64,000 nt of DNA from DASRDR01 sp963812945 [NCBI: uncultured Candidatus Rokubacteria bacterium] (GCA_963812945.1 CAWEXD010000008.1:3348001-3412000), one strand, 5' to 3'; shown: positions 9,217-18,775, counted from the first letter of the stretch. Notes: generated by a model not told the origin, from the letters alone. Numbers and translations: made by a program.

Positions 9217-9858
9217 TCAGGCCGAGCGGGGACGGCCCGGCGGGCTCGCCCGCCCGCCGCGCCGCACGCGGCCGACCGCGACCCACGCACGGCGACCGAG
9301 CCACGCGACGAGGGTCACGGCGACGGCAAGCACGACCAGCGCCGCCACCAGGGCGAGCAGCGGGTGCGTCAGCGCCAGCCACACGGCCCCGGCCACGAGG
9401 CCGTTCTCGGCCAGGCTGACCAGGACGTTCGACACCGGCTCCGGGCTCGCGTTCACGGCGACCCGGGTCGTCGCCTTCGCCGCGTGGGTCGCGAGCGTCG
9501 CCCCGCCCAGCAAGAGGAACGCCAGTACCTCGGCGACCGGAGACAGGTCGCCCAGCGCACGGCTCGCCAAGAGCGCGCCACCAATGGGCCGGATCAGCGT
9601 GTGAATCGCATCCCACACGGAATCGACCACCGGGATCTTGTCCGCCAGGAACTCGACGAGGAACAGCACCCCCGAGATCGCCAGCACGAGGGTATCCCCC
9701 AGCACGGCGAGGGACGCCCAGCTCGGCCCCAGGTGGACCCATTCCATCCGGATGGCGAGTCCCGTCACGAAGACCGTGCCGTAGAGCGACAGCCCCGACG
9801 CGACGGCCAGGGCGAGCGCGGCGCCGATCGGGCCCGCGGTCGTTGCCAGTGGGGCCAC
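9217..9858 (-). CDS. DUF4126-family membrane protein
   Basis: This 213-aa protein has five to six hydrophobic segments and reads like DUF4126: GTVFVTGLAIRMEW, then a conserved LVEFLADKIPVVDSVWDAIHTLIRP block near residues 66-90, then glycine-rich helices. The family has no established biochemical function; the conserved Asp/Lys/Asp loop hints at a transport or channel role, which is speculative. It ends convergently with the glycosyltransferase and begins 3 bp after the trpD stop, so the two are probably cotranscribed. Confidence 0.85.
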   Translation of the reverse strand: MAPLATTAGPIGAALALAVASGLSLYGTVFVTGLAIRMEWVHLGPSWASLAVLGDTLVLAISGVLFLVEFLADKIPVVDSVWDAIHTLIRPIGGALLASRALGDLSPVAEVLAFLLLGGATLATHAAKATTRVAVNASPEPVSNVLVSLAENGLVAGAVWLALTHPLLALVAALVVLAVAVTLVAWLGRRAWVAVGRVRRGGRASPPGRPRSA

Positions 9859-9861
9859 GCT

Positions 9862-10935
9862 CTACGCCTTCTCCGGGGTCAGCTCGCGGGAGAGGCTGAC
9901 CAGCGCCTCCAGCTTGCCGCGAGCCGCACCCCTATCGATCGACTGGGCCGCCAGCTGGGCCCCCTCCTTGAAGTCGCGCGCCCGCCCGCCCGCGACCAGC
10001 GCGGCCCCCGCGTTGACCAGCACCATGTCGCGCCGCGGGCCGGGCTCCCCGTCCAATATCCGGCGGATGATCGCGGCGTTCTCTTCCCGGTCTCCCCCGC
10101 GGAGATCGCCGATCGTGGCCCGCGGCACCCCGAAGTCCTCGGGGCGCACGACGCTCGTCCGGACCATCCCTTCCCGAACCTCGGCCACCGAGCTGTCACC
10201 CGTCGTGGAGATCTCGTCCAGGCCGTCGGCGCCGTGCACCACGAAGGCGCGGATCGTCCCGAGCTCGGCCAGGACGCGCGCGAGCGGCTCGACCAGGGCG
10301 CGGCTGTAGACGCCGATGACCTGCGCATTGGCGCCGGCCGGGTTCGTCAGCGGGCCGAGGACGTTGAAGACGGTGCGGATCCCCATCTCCCGGCGCGCCG
10401 GCATCACGTGCTTCATCGCGGTGTGGAGGAGGGGCGCGTAGAGGAACCCGATCCCCACCTGATCGATGCACTGCGCGACCTTGGCCGGCGTGAGGTCGAG
10501 GCTCACGCCGAGCGTCTCGACCACGTCAGCCGACCCGCAGAGACTCGAGACCGAGCGGTTGCCGTGCTTGGCCACCTTGAGCCCCGCGCCGGCGACGACG
10601 AACGCGGTGGCGGTGGAGACGTTGAACGTGCCGGTCGCGTCACCCCCGGTCCCGCAGGTGTCGATGAGCATCTCGCGATCGGTGCCGGCGAGCGCCGTCT
10701 CGACGTCTCCCCGGGTACGGACCCGGACCGCCTTGAGGCGCATGACCTCGGCCAGCCCGATCAGCTCCTCCACCGTCTCCCCTTTCATCCGGAGCGCGGT
10801 GAGGAACGCGGCAACCTGGACCGAGGTCGCGGCCCCGGACATCAGGGCCTCCATCGCGGCGGCTGCTTCGAGTCGCGTCAAGTCGCGCCGATCGATCAGC
10901 GCGCGGATGGCCTCGACGATGACGGGGCTGCTCAT
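9862..10935 (-). CDS. trpD: Anthranilate phosphoribosyltransferase
   Basis: This 357-aa enzyme transfers phosphoribosyl from PRPP to anthranilate in tryptophan synthesis. Key motifs are present: CGTGGDATGTFNVST (residues 94-108) for PRPP and metal, KHGNRSVSS (123-131), and the acidic AFVVHGADGLDE region. The length is normal for the family. No other trp gene is nearby; its neighbours are DUF4126 downstream and a hybrid kinase upstream in the same direction (17 bp apart), so trp genes are dispersed in this genome. All recognised catalytic motifs are intact, so I see no reason to assign it to a TrpD2-like side family. Confidence 0.95.
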   Translation of the reverse strand: MSSPVIVEAIRALIDRRDLTRLEAAAAMEALMSGAATSVQVAAFLTALRMKGETVEELIGLAEVMRLKAVRVRTRGDVETALAGTDREMLIDTCGTGGDATGTFNVSTATAFVVAGAGLKVAKHGNRSVSSLCGSADVVETLGVSLDLTPAKVAQCIDQVGIGFLYAPLLHTAMKHVMPARREMGIRTVFNVLGPLTNPAGANAQVIGVYSRALVEPLARVLAELGTIRAFVVHGADGLDEISTTGDSSVAEVREGMVRTSVVRPEDFGVPRATIGDLRGGDREENAAIIRRILDGEPGPRRDMVLVNAGAALVAGGRARDFKEGAQLAAQSIDRGAARGKLEALVSLSRELTPEKA

Positions 10936-10952
10936 GGACGGTCCCCCTCGCG

Positions 10953-13900
10953 CTACGCCGGATCGGTATCGCCGGCCTCGCGAAAGCTCGCGACGACTTC
11001 CTGGACGTCTTCGAACCGGAAAGGCTTGGTCATCACCCGATCGACGCCGTGCGTGTGGAGCTCGTCCGCCTGTACCTCGACACCCCAGCCCGTCACGAGG
11101 ACCACCGGCACTTGCGGTCGCACCGCCTTCACCGCCTGGGCGACCTGCCAGCCGGACATGCCGGGCATCGCCAGGTCGGTCATGACCAGGTCGAAGGCGC
11201 CTTCGCGGAACCGCGCGAGGCCCGAGACGCCATCGTCCGCTATCACCACGTCGTGCCGCTGCTGCCGCAGGATCTCCCCGAGCGTCTCGCGGACGAAGGG
11301 CTCGTCGTCGATGACCAGCACGCGCACCGACTCGGATCCGAGCGTCGACGCGTGCCGCCTGGGCGGGGGCGTCGTGCGGCCCACCGGGAGGCGGATCGTG
11401 AAGGTCGAGCCCACGCCCTCGGTCGAGTCCACCAGGATCTCACCACCGTGCCGGGAGACGATGCCGTAGACCATCGCGAGTCCGAGCCCGGTGCCGCTCG
11501 GCCCCTTGGTCGAGAAGAAGGGCTCGAAGATCCGCCGCCGCACCGAGTCCGACATCCCCACCCCGGTATCGGCGACACTCATCTCCACCTGGCCGTCACG
11601 CAGCCGGGTCGCGATGCGGATCTCCCCACCCCGCGGGAGCGCGTCCACGGCGTTGAGGACGAGGTTCGTCAGCACCTCCCTCAGCTCGGAGGGTTGACCG
11701 TCCACCGTCGGCACCACCCCGAGGTCGAGCGCCAGGCGGATCTCGATGCCACGAGACTGCGACTCGTCCCGCCACCGTGTGCGCGTCATCTCGACGGCGT
11801 CCCGGACCGCCTGGTTCAGGTCGACCGTCTGGGTCGGCTGGTCGCGGCGCACCCGCGTGAACTCCTGGATCTGGCGCACCGTCTGGGCGCCGTCGAGCGC
11901 CGCCTGCTCCACGATCGAGAGCCAGCGGCGGAAGGTCGGATCCTCGAGCTTACGGAGGAGGAGCTGGACCCGCCCCAGGATCACGGCCAGCACGTTGTTG
12001 AAGTCGTGGGCCACGCCCGAGGCCATCTCGCCGAGGGCCCGGAGCTTCTCCATGCGGACGAGCTGCTCCTGGGTCCGCTTGAGCTCGTCGAGCGCGCGCC
12101 TCGCCTCGATCTCGTGAGCGCGCGCCTCCTCGTAGAGGCGGGCGTTCTGGATCGCCACCGCCGCCTGGCCGACGAGCGCCTGGAGGAGCGCCTCGTCCGC
12201 CTCGCCGAGGGGACGCCCGCCGCGGCCGCTGACCGCCAGGACCCCCAGCAGGCGGTCGCCGAGCATCACGGGCAGGCCGCTGAACGTGCGAACGCCGTGG
12301 TCCAGGAGGGCCTCCCGGGCCACGATCTGCGTGTCGCCCTCCACCGGAACGTTGAGCCGGAGCCGGCGTTGCTCCGCCACGACGCCCACGCCGCCTTGAC
12401 CAAACTGGAGCCGCACGGGGAGCTGGGCCCGGATCTCGGGGGCGCCGTGAAACGCCCGGCGCACCAGGGTCCGCTCGGCCTCGTCCGCGAGCCAGACCGT
12501 GGCCAGCGGGGCGTCGCACAGGGCCCCGGCGGCGCGCGCGATCTCGTCGAGCACGTCGTCCAGGCGGAGCGACGCCGACACCGCGCGGTTGACGTGGTTG
12601 AGGCGCTCGAGCCGCTCGACCTGGCCGCGCGTCGCATCGTACAGCCGCGCGTTCTCGATCGCGACCGCGGCGAGCGTGGCGAGGGACGTCAGGCTCTGCA
12701 CCTCGGCGGCCGTGGGCTCGTGCGGCTCCCACCAGTAGGTCGCCAGACAGCCGAACGGGGCCCCCTGCGTGAGGATCGGCACCGACAGGACGGCGCGATA
12801 GCCCTCGCGCTCGACCAGGCTCCGCACCGCCTCGTCCCGGACCATGTCTCCGGCGAGGATGTCCGCCGTCCACACCGGCCGCCGCTCGGCCACGGAGCGC
12901 CCCGACGTCCCGTCGCCGGACGCCACGACCATCTCGCGCACGAACTCCTGGGAGAGGCCGGCGCCGCGCGCATAGCGGAGCAGGCCGTCCGAGTCGAGGC
13001 GAAAGATCCCGCACGCACGCACGTTCATCAGCTCGAGGACCCGCTCGACGATGCGGTCGAAGACGCGGTCCGGGTCCAGGGTGGAGCTGATCAGGCGCCC
13101 CACCTCGAACAGGGCCCGCGCCTCCGCCTCCCGGTCGCGGGCTTCCTGGTAGAGCCGCGCGTTCGCCACGGCGACGGCCACGACCCGGGCGAGATCGGTC
13201 GCCAGGCTGACGTGCTCGTCGGGCACGTCCACCGGCTGGCTCCAGAAGGCGTAGAGCACGCCGACCACCTCGCCCTGGAGGAGGACCGGCACCGCCAGCA
13301 CCCCGCGGATCCCGGCCTGGTGGATCTCGGGGATCAGGGTCTCGGTGATGCGAGGATCGCGCGCGTAGTCGGACGTGTGGAAGGCCTGCCGGGTTCGGAG
13401 GACCCAGCCCGTCACGCCCTTCCCCGGGGCCACGACGAGGCGGCGCAAGGTGTCGGCCCCCAGCCCCTTGCGGGCGGCGAGCCGCATCGCCCCGCCGGGC
13501 GTCACGAGCCCGATCGAACCACCGTCCGCGCCGAAGAGCTCACGGATCGCGTCCGCCACGCGCGGGAGCACGGTCCGGAGGTCGAGCGAGGCCGTCAGCG
13601 TCTGCGTGATGGCAGCGAGGGTCTCCGCCGTCTCTTGCCGCCGCCGGGACTCGGCGAACAGCCGAGCGTTCTCCAGCGCGAGGGCGGCGTGCGTGGCGAG
13701 GCTCTCCAGGAACTCCACTTCCTCGGCGGGGATGCGGAAGCCGACGGGATGGTAGATTGCGAGCACGCCGAGGACACGGTCGCTCGCCAGGATCGGGACG
13801 GCGGCGACGGCACGGGAGCCCATGCCCTCGACTCGGGTCCGCCCGCCGGGAGACAGCTCGATGTCGCGGTCACGCAGGATGTCCACGGTCTCCACGGCCC

Positions 13901-15185
13901 GGCGGTCGAGCGCCGCCTTCCCCACCACGCCCTCGCCGAGCGCGATGGTGTGCGCCTTCTGGAATCCCTCGTCGAGCCCGAATCCCCGGACGTAGAGAAG
14001 GTGGTCGCGATCGAGCCGGAACAGCCCGAACGCCTCCGCCCCCAGGATCTCCCGGCACTTCTCGGCGATGAGATCGAGGATGCGGTCGGCATCCCGCGTC
14101 GACGCGAGCAACTGGCCCACCTGGGCGGCCGCCTTCACTCGCTCCGCGCGCGCGGACGCCAGCCGGAGCAGGCGCGCGTTCTCGAGCGCGATCGACGCTT
14201 GCACCGCGAAGTCCGCCAGGATCACGAGATCGGCCGGCGTGAACGCGCGCGTCGAGACGTCACGGGTGACGACGATCACGCCCCGGAGCGTGCGGCCGGC
14301 GACCAGCGGCTGCGTCGCCATGGCGCGATGCAGCTCCCGGAACGGCGGGAGCGCGAGGGGCGAGCGCGGGAACTCGTTGACGATCATCCCCTCCCGGCGC
14401 GCGGCCGTCATGCCGACGACCCCCTCCCCCAGCGGGATCGTCACGCTCCGCGTCCACTCCGGCCAGTTGAAGGCCGCGTGTGGGCGGAGGACCTTGCCGG
14501 CCTCGTCCAGCAGGTACACGCCCCCGGTGTCGGCCTCGAGCAGCTCGGCCACGCGGCGGCTGATCGTCGCCAGCAGCGCGTCCGGGTCGTGCTGGCCGGA
14601 GATCTCCGCCTCGATCTCGCGAAGGGTCTCGAGGCGGCGCAGCCGCCTCGAGGCGACCTCGAGGAGGGCCACCCCCTCGATGGCCATCGCCGCATGCGCG
14701 GCGAACGACCGGAGAAAATCGACCTCGAGCGGCGTGAAGGAATGCGGCTCCCACGTCAGAAGGCACAGCGCGCCGAGCGTGCGATCCCCCCGAGCGAGCC
14801 GGACGCCGGCGAGCGAGCAGACACCCTGATCGCGCACCCACGCGGGGTTCGTGAGCCGTGGTTCCTGGGCCAGCACCGGGACGATCACGGGCTCCGCGCT
14901 CCGCACGATCGCCCCCAGGAGACCTTGGCCCATCGGCATCGTCCGGCGGACCTCGACACCCGTCCGGCCGGGCCGGGCTCCGGTCTCGGTGGCGAGCCTG
15001 ATCTCGCGCTCGTCCTCGGCGGTGAGCCAGACGTGGACCAGCGCGCCCGGCACGAGCGTCGCCGCGGCGCGGGCCACGCGGTGCAGGACCTCGGCGAGGC
15101 TGGCCCCCGCCCCCGCCGCCTCGGCCAGCTCGATCAGGGCCCGCTGGGCGGACTCTCCGCGCGGGGGCTGCGCGCTGTGCTCCAC
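10953..15185 (-). CDS. Hybrid sensor histidine kinase with six GAF domains and a C-terminal receiver
   Basis: Starting at the GTG at 15185 the protein has 1410 residues. Six consecutive GAF modules of about 167 residues each fill positions 17-1020; each ends in an ENARL-like helix that leads into the next. Then come HisKA with the phospho-acceptor His in GEMASGVAHDFNN, a HATPase_c domain with VLNAVDALPRGG, DTGVGM and GTGLGLAMVYGIV, and a receiver domain with LVIDDEP and the phospho-Asp in VMTDLAMPGMSG. There is no membrane segment or output domain, so signals are cytoplasmic and output goes by phosphotransfer. Ligands of the GAFs cannot be read from the sequence. TACAAT lies 7 bp before the chosen GTG, so the message may be leaderless; a TTG at 15248 is a less likely start. 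Confidence 0.92.
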   Translation of the reverse strand: MEHSAQPPRGESAQRALIELAEAAGAGASLAEVLHRVARAAATLVPGALVHVWLTAEDEREIRLATETGARPGRTGVEVRRTMPMGQGLLGAIVRSAEPVIVPVLAQEPRLTNPAWVRDQGVCSLAGVRLARGDRTLGALCLLTWEPHSFTPLEVDFLRSFAAHAAMAIEGVALLEVASRRLRRLETLREIEAEISGQHDPDALLATISRRVAELLEADTGGVYLLDEAGKVLRPHAAFNWPEWTRSVTIPLGEGVVGMTAARREGMIVNEFPRSPLALPPFRELHRAMATQPLVAGRTLRGVIVVTRDVSTRAFTPADLVILADFAVQASIALENARLLRLASARAERVKAAAQVGQLLASTRDADRILDLIAEKCREILGAEAFGLFRLDRDHLLYVRGFGLDEGFQKAHTIALGEGVVGKAALDRRAVETVDILRDRDIELSPGGRTRVEGMGSRAVAAVPILASDRVLGVLAIYHPVGFRIPAEEVEFLESLATHAALALENARLFAESRRRQETAETLAAITQTLTASLDLRTVLPRVADAIRELFGADGGSIGLVTPGGAMRLAARKGLGADTLRRLVVAPGKGVTGWVLRTRQAFHTSDYARDPRITETLIPEIHQAGIRGVLAVPVLLQGEVVGVLYAFWSQPVDVPDEHVSLATDLARVVAVAVANARLYQEARDREAEARALFEVGRLISSTLDPDRVFDRIVERVLELMNVRACGIFRLDSDGLLRYARGAGLSQEFVREMVVASGDGTSGRSVAERRPVWTADILAGDMVRDEAVRSLVEREGYRAVLSVPILTQGAPFGCLATYWWEPHEPTAAEVQSLTSLATLAAVAIENARLYDATRGQVERLERLNHVNRAVSASLRLDDVLDEIARAAGALCDAPLATVWLADEAERTLVRRAFHGAPEIRAQLPVRLQFGQGGVGVVAEQRRLRLNVPVEGDTQIVAREALLDHGVRTFSGLPVMLGDRLLGVLAVSGRGGRPLGEADEALLQALVGQAAVAIQNARLYEEARAHEIEARRALDELKRTQEQLVRMEKLRALGEMASGVAHDFNNVLAVILGRVQLLLRKLEDPTFRRWLSIVEQAALDGAQTVRQIQEFTRVRRDQPTQTVDLNQAVRDAVEMTRTRWRDESQSRGIEIRLALDLGVVPTVDGQPSELREVLTNLVLNAVDALPRGGEIRIATRLRDGQVEMSVADTGVGMSDSVRRRIFEPFFSTKGPSGTGLGLAMVYGIVSRHGGEILVDSTEGVGSTFTIRLPVGRTTPPPRRHASTLGSESVRVLVIDDEPFVRETLGEILRQQRHDVVIADDGVSGLARFREGAFDLVMTDLAMPGMSGWQVAQAVKAVRPQVPVVLVTGWGVEVQADELHTHGVDRVMTKPFRFEDVQEVVASFREAGDTDPA

Positions 15186-15192
15186 GAGAGGA

Positions 15193-15198
15193 ATTGTA
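15193..15198 (-). promoter_or_regulatory. -10 element (TACAAT) 7 nt before the hybrid kinase start
   Basis: TACAAT on the minus strand is spaced so that transcription would begin at or next to the GTG start codon at 15185. No Shine-Dalgarno sequence is present. A -35 match is weak. Confidence 0.45.
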
Positions 15199-15285
15199 GT
15201 CCCCTGCCGATTGACCGTCCCGACGATTTCCGGGACGCCTCCGGGCAAAGGGCGGAGGCGAAGCCCGGTGGCGGCTCGCCCGGGA

Positions 15286-16434
15286 CTAGCGAAGCCCGAG
15301 GAGTTCGCGCGCGATGACGATCCGCTGGATCTGGTTGGTCCCCTCGTAGATCTGCATGATCTTGGCGTCCCGCATGAATCGCTCCACCGGGAACTCCCGG
15401 GTGTAGCCGACGCCCCCGAAGACCTGGACCGCGTCGGTCGCCACCTTCATCGCCGCGTCCCCCGCGAAGCACTTCGCCATCGAGGCCTCGAGCACGGTGC
15501 CCGCGGCACCCCGGTCGACGAGGCTCGCGACGTGATGGACCATGAGTCGCGCCCCGTGGACCTGCATCGCCATGTCCGCGAGCATGAACTGAATCGCCTG
15601 GAACACCGCGATGGGCTGCCCGAACTGCCGGCGCTCCTTGGCGTACCCCGTGGCCGCGTCGAGGGCCGCCTGGGCGACTCCCACGGCCGTCGCGCCCGTC
15701 ATGGGCCGCGTGAAATCCAGGGTCCGCATGGCGATCCGGAAGCCCTCACCCTCCTCCCCGAGGCGGTTCTCCGCGGGGACCTCGCAATCCTGGAAGTGGA
15801 GCGCGACGGTCGGCGAAGCGCGGATGCCCATCTTGCGCTCCTTCTTGCCGACCGCGAAGCCGGGAAAGCCGGGCTCGACGAGGAAGGCCGTGATGCCCCG
15901 GGGGCCCTTGCCCGGATCCACCGTGGCGAACAGCGTGATCACCCCCGCGTGCGAGCCGTTGGAGCACCAGAGCTTGGTGCCGTTGAGAACGTACCGGTCG
16001 CCCTTCCGGACCGCCACGGTCCGGAGCGACGCCGCGTCGGAACCGGCGTCCGGCTCGGACAGGGAATAGGCGGCGAGCAGCTCGCCGGCGGCGATGCGGG
16101 GCAGGTACCGGCGCTTCTGCGCTTCGGTGCCCGACAGCAGGATCGGATACCCGCCGAGCGCCGACGCGCCCCAGTTCGTGGCGGTCGCGGCGCACGCCCA
16201 GGCGATCTCCTCCGCCACCAGCGCGACGGCCAGGGCGCCCATGTCGCTGCCCCCGTACGCCTCCGGGATCCAGGTGCCCATCAGACCCTGCTGCGCGAGA
16301 AGCCGCATCGGCTCCTCGGGATAGGTCTCCGTCTCGTCGTGGTGCGCGGCGACCGGGGCGATCTTCTCCCGCGCGATCGATCGCGCGAGCTCCATCACCA
16401 TGCGCTGCTCGTCGGACAGATAGAAGAGCTGCAT
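15286..16434 (-). CDS. Acyl-CoA dehydrogenase
   Basis: This 382-aa FAD enzyme belongs to the same broad family as the one at 2064-3209 but is clearly diverged. The N-terminal segment [20 protein letters not shown], the central [15 protein letters not shown] signature and the catalytic Glu364 in [10 protein letters not shown] are all present. GGGAGCAGGTC precedes the ATG. It sits upstream of (5' to) the kinase gene and downstream of a small exported protein and a 3-hydroxyacyl-CoA dehydrogenase, so it likely serves a beta-oxidation-like route. Its ETF partner could be the etfBA pair at 3.3-5.1 kb. Substrate chain length is not predictable. Confidence 0.95.
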   Translation of the reverse strand: MQLFYLSDEQRMVMELARSIAREKIAPVAAHHDETETYPEEPMRLLAQQGLMGTWIPEAYGGSDMGALAVALVAEEIAWACAATATNWGASALGGYPILLSGTEAQKRRYLPRIAAGELLAAYSLSEPDAGSDAASLRTVAVRKGDRYVLNGTKLWCSNGSHAGVITLFATVDPGKGPRGITAFLVEPGFPGFAVGKKERKMGIRASPTVALHFQDCEVPAENRLGEEGEGFRIAMRTLDFTRPMTGATAVGVAQAALDAATGYAKERRQFGQPIAVFQAIQFMLADMAMQVHGARLMVHHVASLVDRGAAGTVLEASMAKCFAGDAAMKVATDAVQVFGGVGYTREFPVERFMRDAKIMQIYEGTNQIQRIVIARELLGLR

Positions 16435-16491
16435 GACCTGCTCCCGTTGCCCGGGGCGAGGGGCGGCGCAGCCCCCTCGTCCCCGCGATGG

Positions 16492-17157
16492 TCACCGGAG
16501 CCGGAAGCTCCGCAGGATGGTGTCGAACGTGCCCGCCTCTCCGTCGAACTCGGCGGCGAGCGCCTGGCCCGCGACCACGAAGGCGCGGCGGTCCTGGAAG
16601 GTGCAGAGCGCGGTGGCGCGCACCAGCGCCCCGTCCACATAGCCCTTGAAGTCGAGCCGCGCCGCTTTGCGTCCGTCGATGGCGACGGGGCGTGTCGGCG
16701 TCACGGTTTCCGGCTCGTTCATCCCGCTCCGCAGTCGCTCGCAGGCCTCCACCACGTCCGTCGGGGCCCGCGGCAGATCGTGGACCATCAGCACGACCTG
16801 CGGGACCACCTCGCGGCCGAGAACGGGGACCTTGGACACGATGACGGCAAAGCCGGCCGCCTTCACGGGGTCGACGTCGCTGCCGAGCGACGGCATGCCG
16901 GCCGCCTTCCGGGCGACGTCGATGATCGTGGCGGCCGTGATGAAGTGCCATCGCGCCGGCTTCTCGATCTCGACGCCGTAGCGTGGGTTCTGGTACCGGT
17001 TGCCCTCGACCCGATCCTGGGCCGCGGCGAGGTCCAAGAACCCGGTGACGAGCGAGAGGGCGAGCGCCGCGAGGGGTCCGGCGACGCGGCGCCGCGCGCG
17101 CGTCCGGCGCCCGCGCCGGGACCGGTCGGCGAACGGCTCGAGACTCCGGAGCGCCAT
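16492..17157 (-). CDS. Exported protein with PsbP/DUF1795-like fold
   Basis: The 221-aa product begins with a basic N-region (many Arg), a hydrophobic core LAALALSLVTGFLDLA and AAAQ, a likely signal peptide cut near residue 46. The mature part starts NPRYGVEIEKPARWHF and ends GTFDTILRSFRL, a pattern typical of PsbP/DUF1795-type small beta proteins that often occur as envelope lipoproteins or exported proteins. Catalytic residues are not expected in such folds. It lies 10 bp after the 3-hydroxyacyl-CoA dehydrogenase gene, so cotranscription is likely, but a functional link is not evident. Confidence 0.65.
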   Translation of the reverse strand: MALRSLEPFADRSRRGRRTRARRRVAGPLAALALSLVTGFLDLAAAQDRVEGNRYQNPRYGVEIEKPARWHFITAATIIDVARKAAGMPSLGSDVDPVKAAGFAVIVSKVPVLGREVVPQVVLMVHDLPRAPTDVVEACERLRSGMNEPETVTPTRPVAIDGRKAARLDFKGYVDGALVRATALCTFQDRRAFVVAGQALAAEFDGEAGTFDTILRSFRLR

Positions 17158-17167
17158 CGGGCCCCTC

Positions 17168-18025
17168 CTACCGCGCGGGATGGTCGTAGAACCCCTTGCC
17201 GCTCTTCCGGCCGAGGTGCCCGGCCATCACCATGCGCCGGAGAAGCGGGGGCGGGGCGAAGCGCGGCTCGCGGAACTCCTGGAACATCACCTCGGCGACG
17301 TACATCGTCGTGTCGAGGCCCACGAGGTCCAGGAGGGTGAACGGGCCCATCGGGTAGCCGCATCCGAGCTTCATCGCCTGGTCGATGTCCTCCTTCGAGG
17401 CGACGCCGGACTCCAGCAGGCGGATCGCCTCCAGGAGGTACGGCACGAGGAGCCGGTTCACGACGAACCCCGTGGTGTCCTGGGCGGCCACCGGCGTCTT
17501 GCCGAGCGACTGGATGAAGGTCCAGGCGGTCTTGAAGGCCGGGTCCCCCGTGAGGATCGTCCGGATGACCTCGACGAGCTTCATCACCGGGGCAGGGTTG
17601 AAGAAGTGAAGCCCGAGCACCTGCGGGGGCCGCTTCGTCGCGGCGGCCAGCTCCGTGATCGTGCAGGACGAGGTGTTCGAGGCCAGGACGGCATGGGAAG
17701 GGCAGATGCGATCGAGGCGCGCGAACGTTTCCTTCTTGAGCGCCGGGTTCTCGGTGATCGCCTCGATGACCAGGTCCGCGTCGCCGAGATCCTCGAGGCG
17801 GACCGATCCGGCGAGCCGGTCCCGGGCGGCGTCGCGCTGGGCGGGCTCGAGCCGCCCCTTGTCGACCAGCCCGTCCAGACTCCGGTGGATCGCCCGGAGC
17901 CCGCGGTCCAGCAGCGCCTGCTCCGCCTCGACCACCGTCGTCGCGTATCCCGCCTGGGCGACCACCTGGGCGATGCCCCCGCCCATGAGCCCGCACCCGA
18001 CCACGCCGACCTTCGCGATCGCCAT
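17168..18025 (-). CDS. 3-hydroxybutyryl-CoA dehydrogenase family
   Basis: This 285-aa NAD-dependent enzyme oxidises (S)-3-hydroxyacyl-CoA to the 3-oxo compound (beta-oxidation) or works in reverse. The Rossmann motif GVVGCGLMGGGIAQ is at residues 7-20. The dyad residues lie in LGLHFFNPAPVMKLVEV (catalytic His) and the downstream conserved Asn of the VVNRLLVPYL segment, followed by the substrate domain with GCGYPMGPFTLLDLVGLD. Length and domain order match PaaH/Hbd. GGAGGGCCG precedes the ATG. The gene lies in a run with an acyl-CoA dehydrogenase, giving two of the four beta-oxidation steps here. Confidence 0.95.
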   Translation of the reverse strand: MAIAKVGVVGCGLMGGGIAQVVAQAGYATTVVEAEQALLDRGLRAIHRSLDGLVDKGRLEPAQRDAARDRLAGSVRLEDLGDADLVIEAITENPALKKETFARLDRICPSHAVLASNTSSCTITELAAATKRPPQVLGLHFFNPAPVMKLVEVIRTILTGDPAFKTAWTFIQSLGKTPVAAQDTTGFVVNRLLVPYLLEAIRLLESGVASKEDIDQAMKLGCGYPMGPFTLLDLVGLDTTMYVAEVMFQEFREPRFAPPPLLRRMVMAGHLGRKSGKGFYDHPAR

Positions 18026-18049
18026 CGGCCCTCCGTCGGGAGCCGCGGT

Positions 18050-18775
18050 CTACAGGGGCACGCCGGTGTCGGCGGAGCGTCGCGGCGCCGGCGCGCCACC
18101 AGGCCCTCCCCGGGGCCCGTGGTGGTGCATCCCGCTCAGCACCGTCTGGAGGCGGGTCCGCTGCTCGGGCGTGAGGACCGCCTTCCCCTGCTCGATCACC
18201 CGGAGCCGCGCGATCCGGAGATCGTCCCTCAGCTGCGAGAGCTCCCGCACCTTCGGCTCCACCTTCGCGAGATCCATCGGTTCCTGCTCGAGCAGGGCGG
18301 TCAGGTCGAGCTCCGCGATCCGGATCTCGGCGTCCCGGCGGATCGCCTCCCGGGAGAACTCCCCGCGGAGCGTCTCGAGCCGGCTCACCTGCTCCGGGCT
18401 GAGCCCGAGCTCGCTCCGGTGATGCAGCATGATGGTGATGAGCGGCCGATCGGGCTCGCTCATCGCGCGCCCCATCCTGCCGCCGGGGCCAACACGACCC
18501 TGCATCTGCTGGGCAAGCTCGGCGCCCAAGCTCCCGAGCCGCTCCGTCAGCTGATCGACCAGGCGCCCGGCCTCCTCGGCCGAACGCGGTCGTCCGCGCC
18601 CTTGAAGCTGCTGGGCCAAGTCGGCGCCGACGCTCCCCAGGCGGCCCGCCCACTGGTCGACCAGTCGCCCGGTTTCCTCGAAGGAGCCGGGCCTGGCGGG
18701 CGTGTCGGCCGTGGCCGGCCCGACGGCCGTCACCAGCGCCAGGGCCACGAAGAAGACAAGCACGATCGGTCTCAT
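18050..18775 (-). CDS. Spy/CpxP-like periplasmic protein with internal duplication
   Basis: The 241-aa product has a clear signal peptide (VLVFFVALALVTAVGPATA). Its second half has the LTXXQ-type motifs of the Spy/CpxP family: LGLSPEQVSRLETLRGEF near residue 123 and AVLTPEQRTRLQTVLSGM near 198, joined by long amphipathic helices. Such proteins act as periplasmic chaperones or stress sensors. The N-terminal half is unusual: two copies of an approximately 36-residue unit (EEAGRLVDQ.. GRLGS.GADLAQQ.QGR) follow one another. The C-terminus is Pro/Gly/His-rich (MHHHGPRGG) and might bind metal. It is followed downstream by the 3-hydroxyacyl-CoA dehydrogenase. Confidence 0.75.
   Translation of the reverse strand: MRPIVLVFFVALALVTAVGPATADTPARPGSFEETGRLVDQWAGRLGSVGADLAQQLQGRGRPRSAEEAGRLVDQLTERLGSLGAELAQQMQGRVGPGGRMGRAMSEPDRPLITIMLHHRSELGLSPEQVSRLETLRGEFSREAIRRDAEIRIAELDLTALLEQEPMDLAKVEPKVRELSQLRDDLRIARLRVIEQGKAVLTPEQRTRLQTVLSGMHHHGPRGGPGGAPAPRRSADTGVPL

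Noticed and set aside
11049-15317. 1422-codon plus-strand frame opposite the six-GAF kinase
   Set aside because: It mirrors the kinase codon structure, lacks any motif and would contradict the clear kinase domains.
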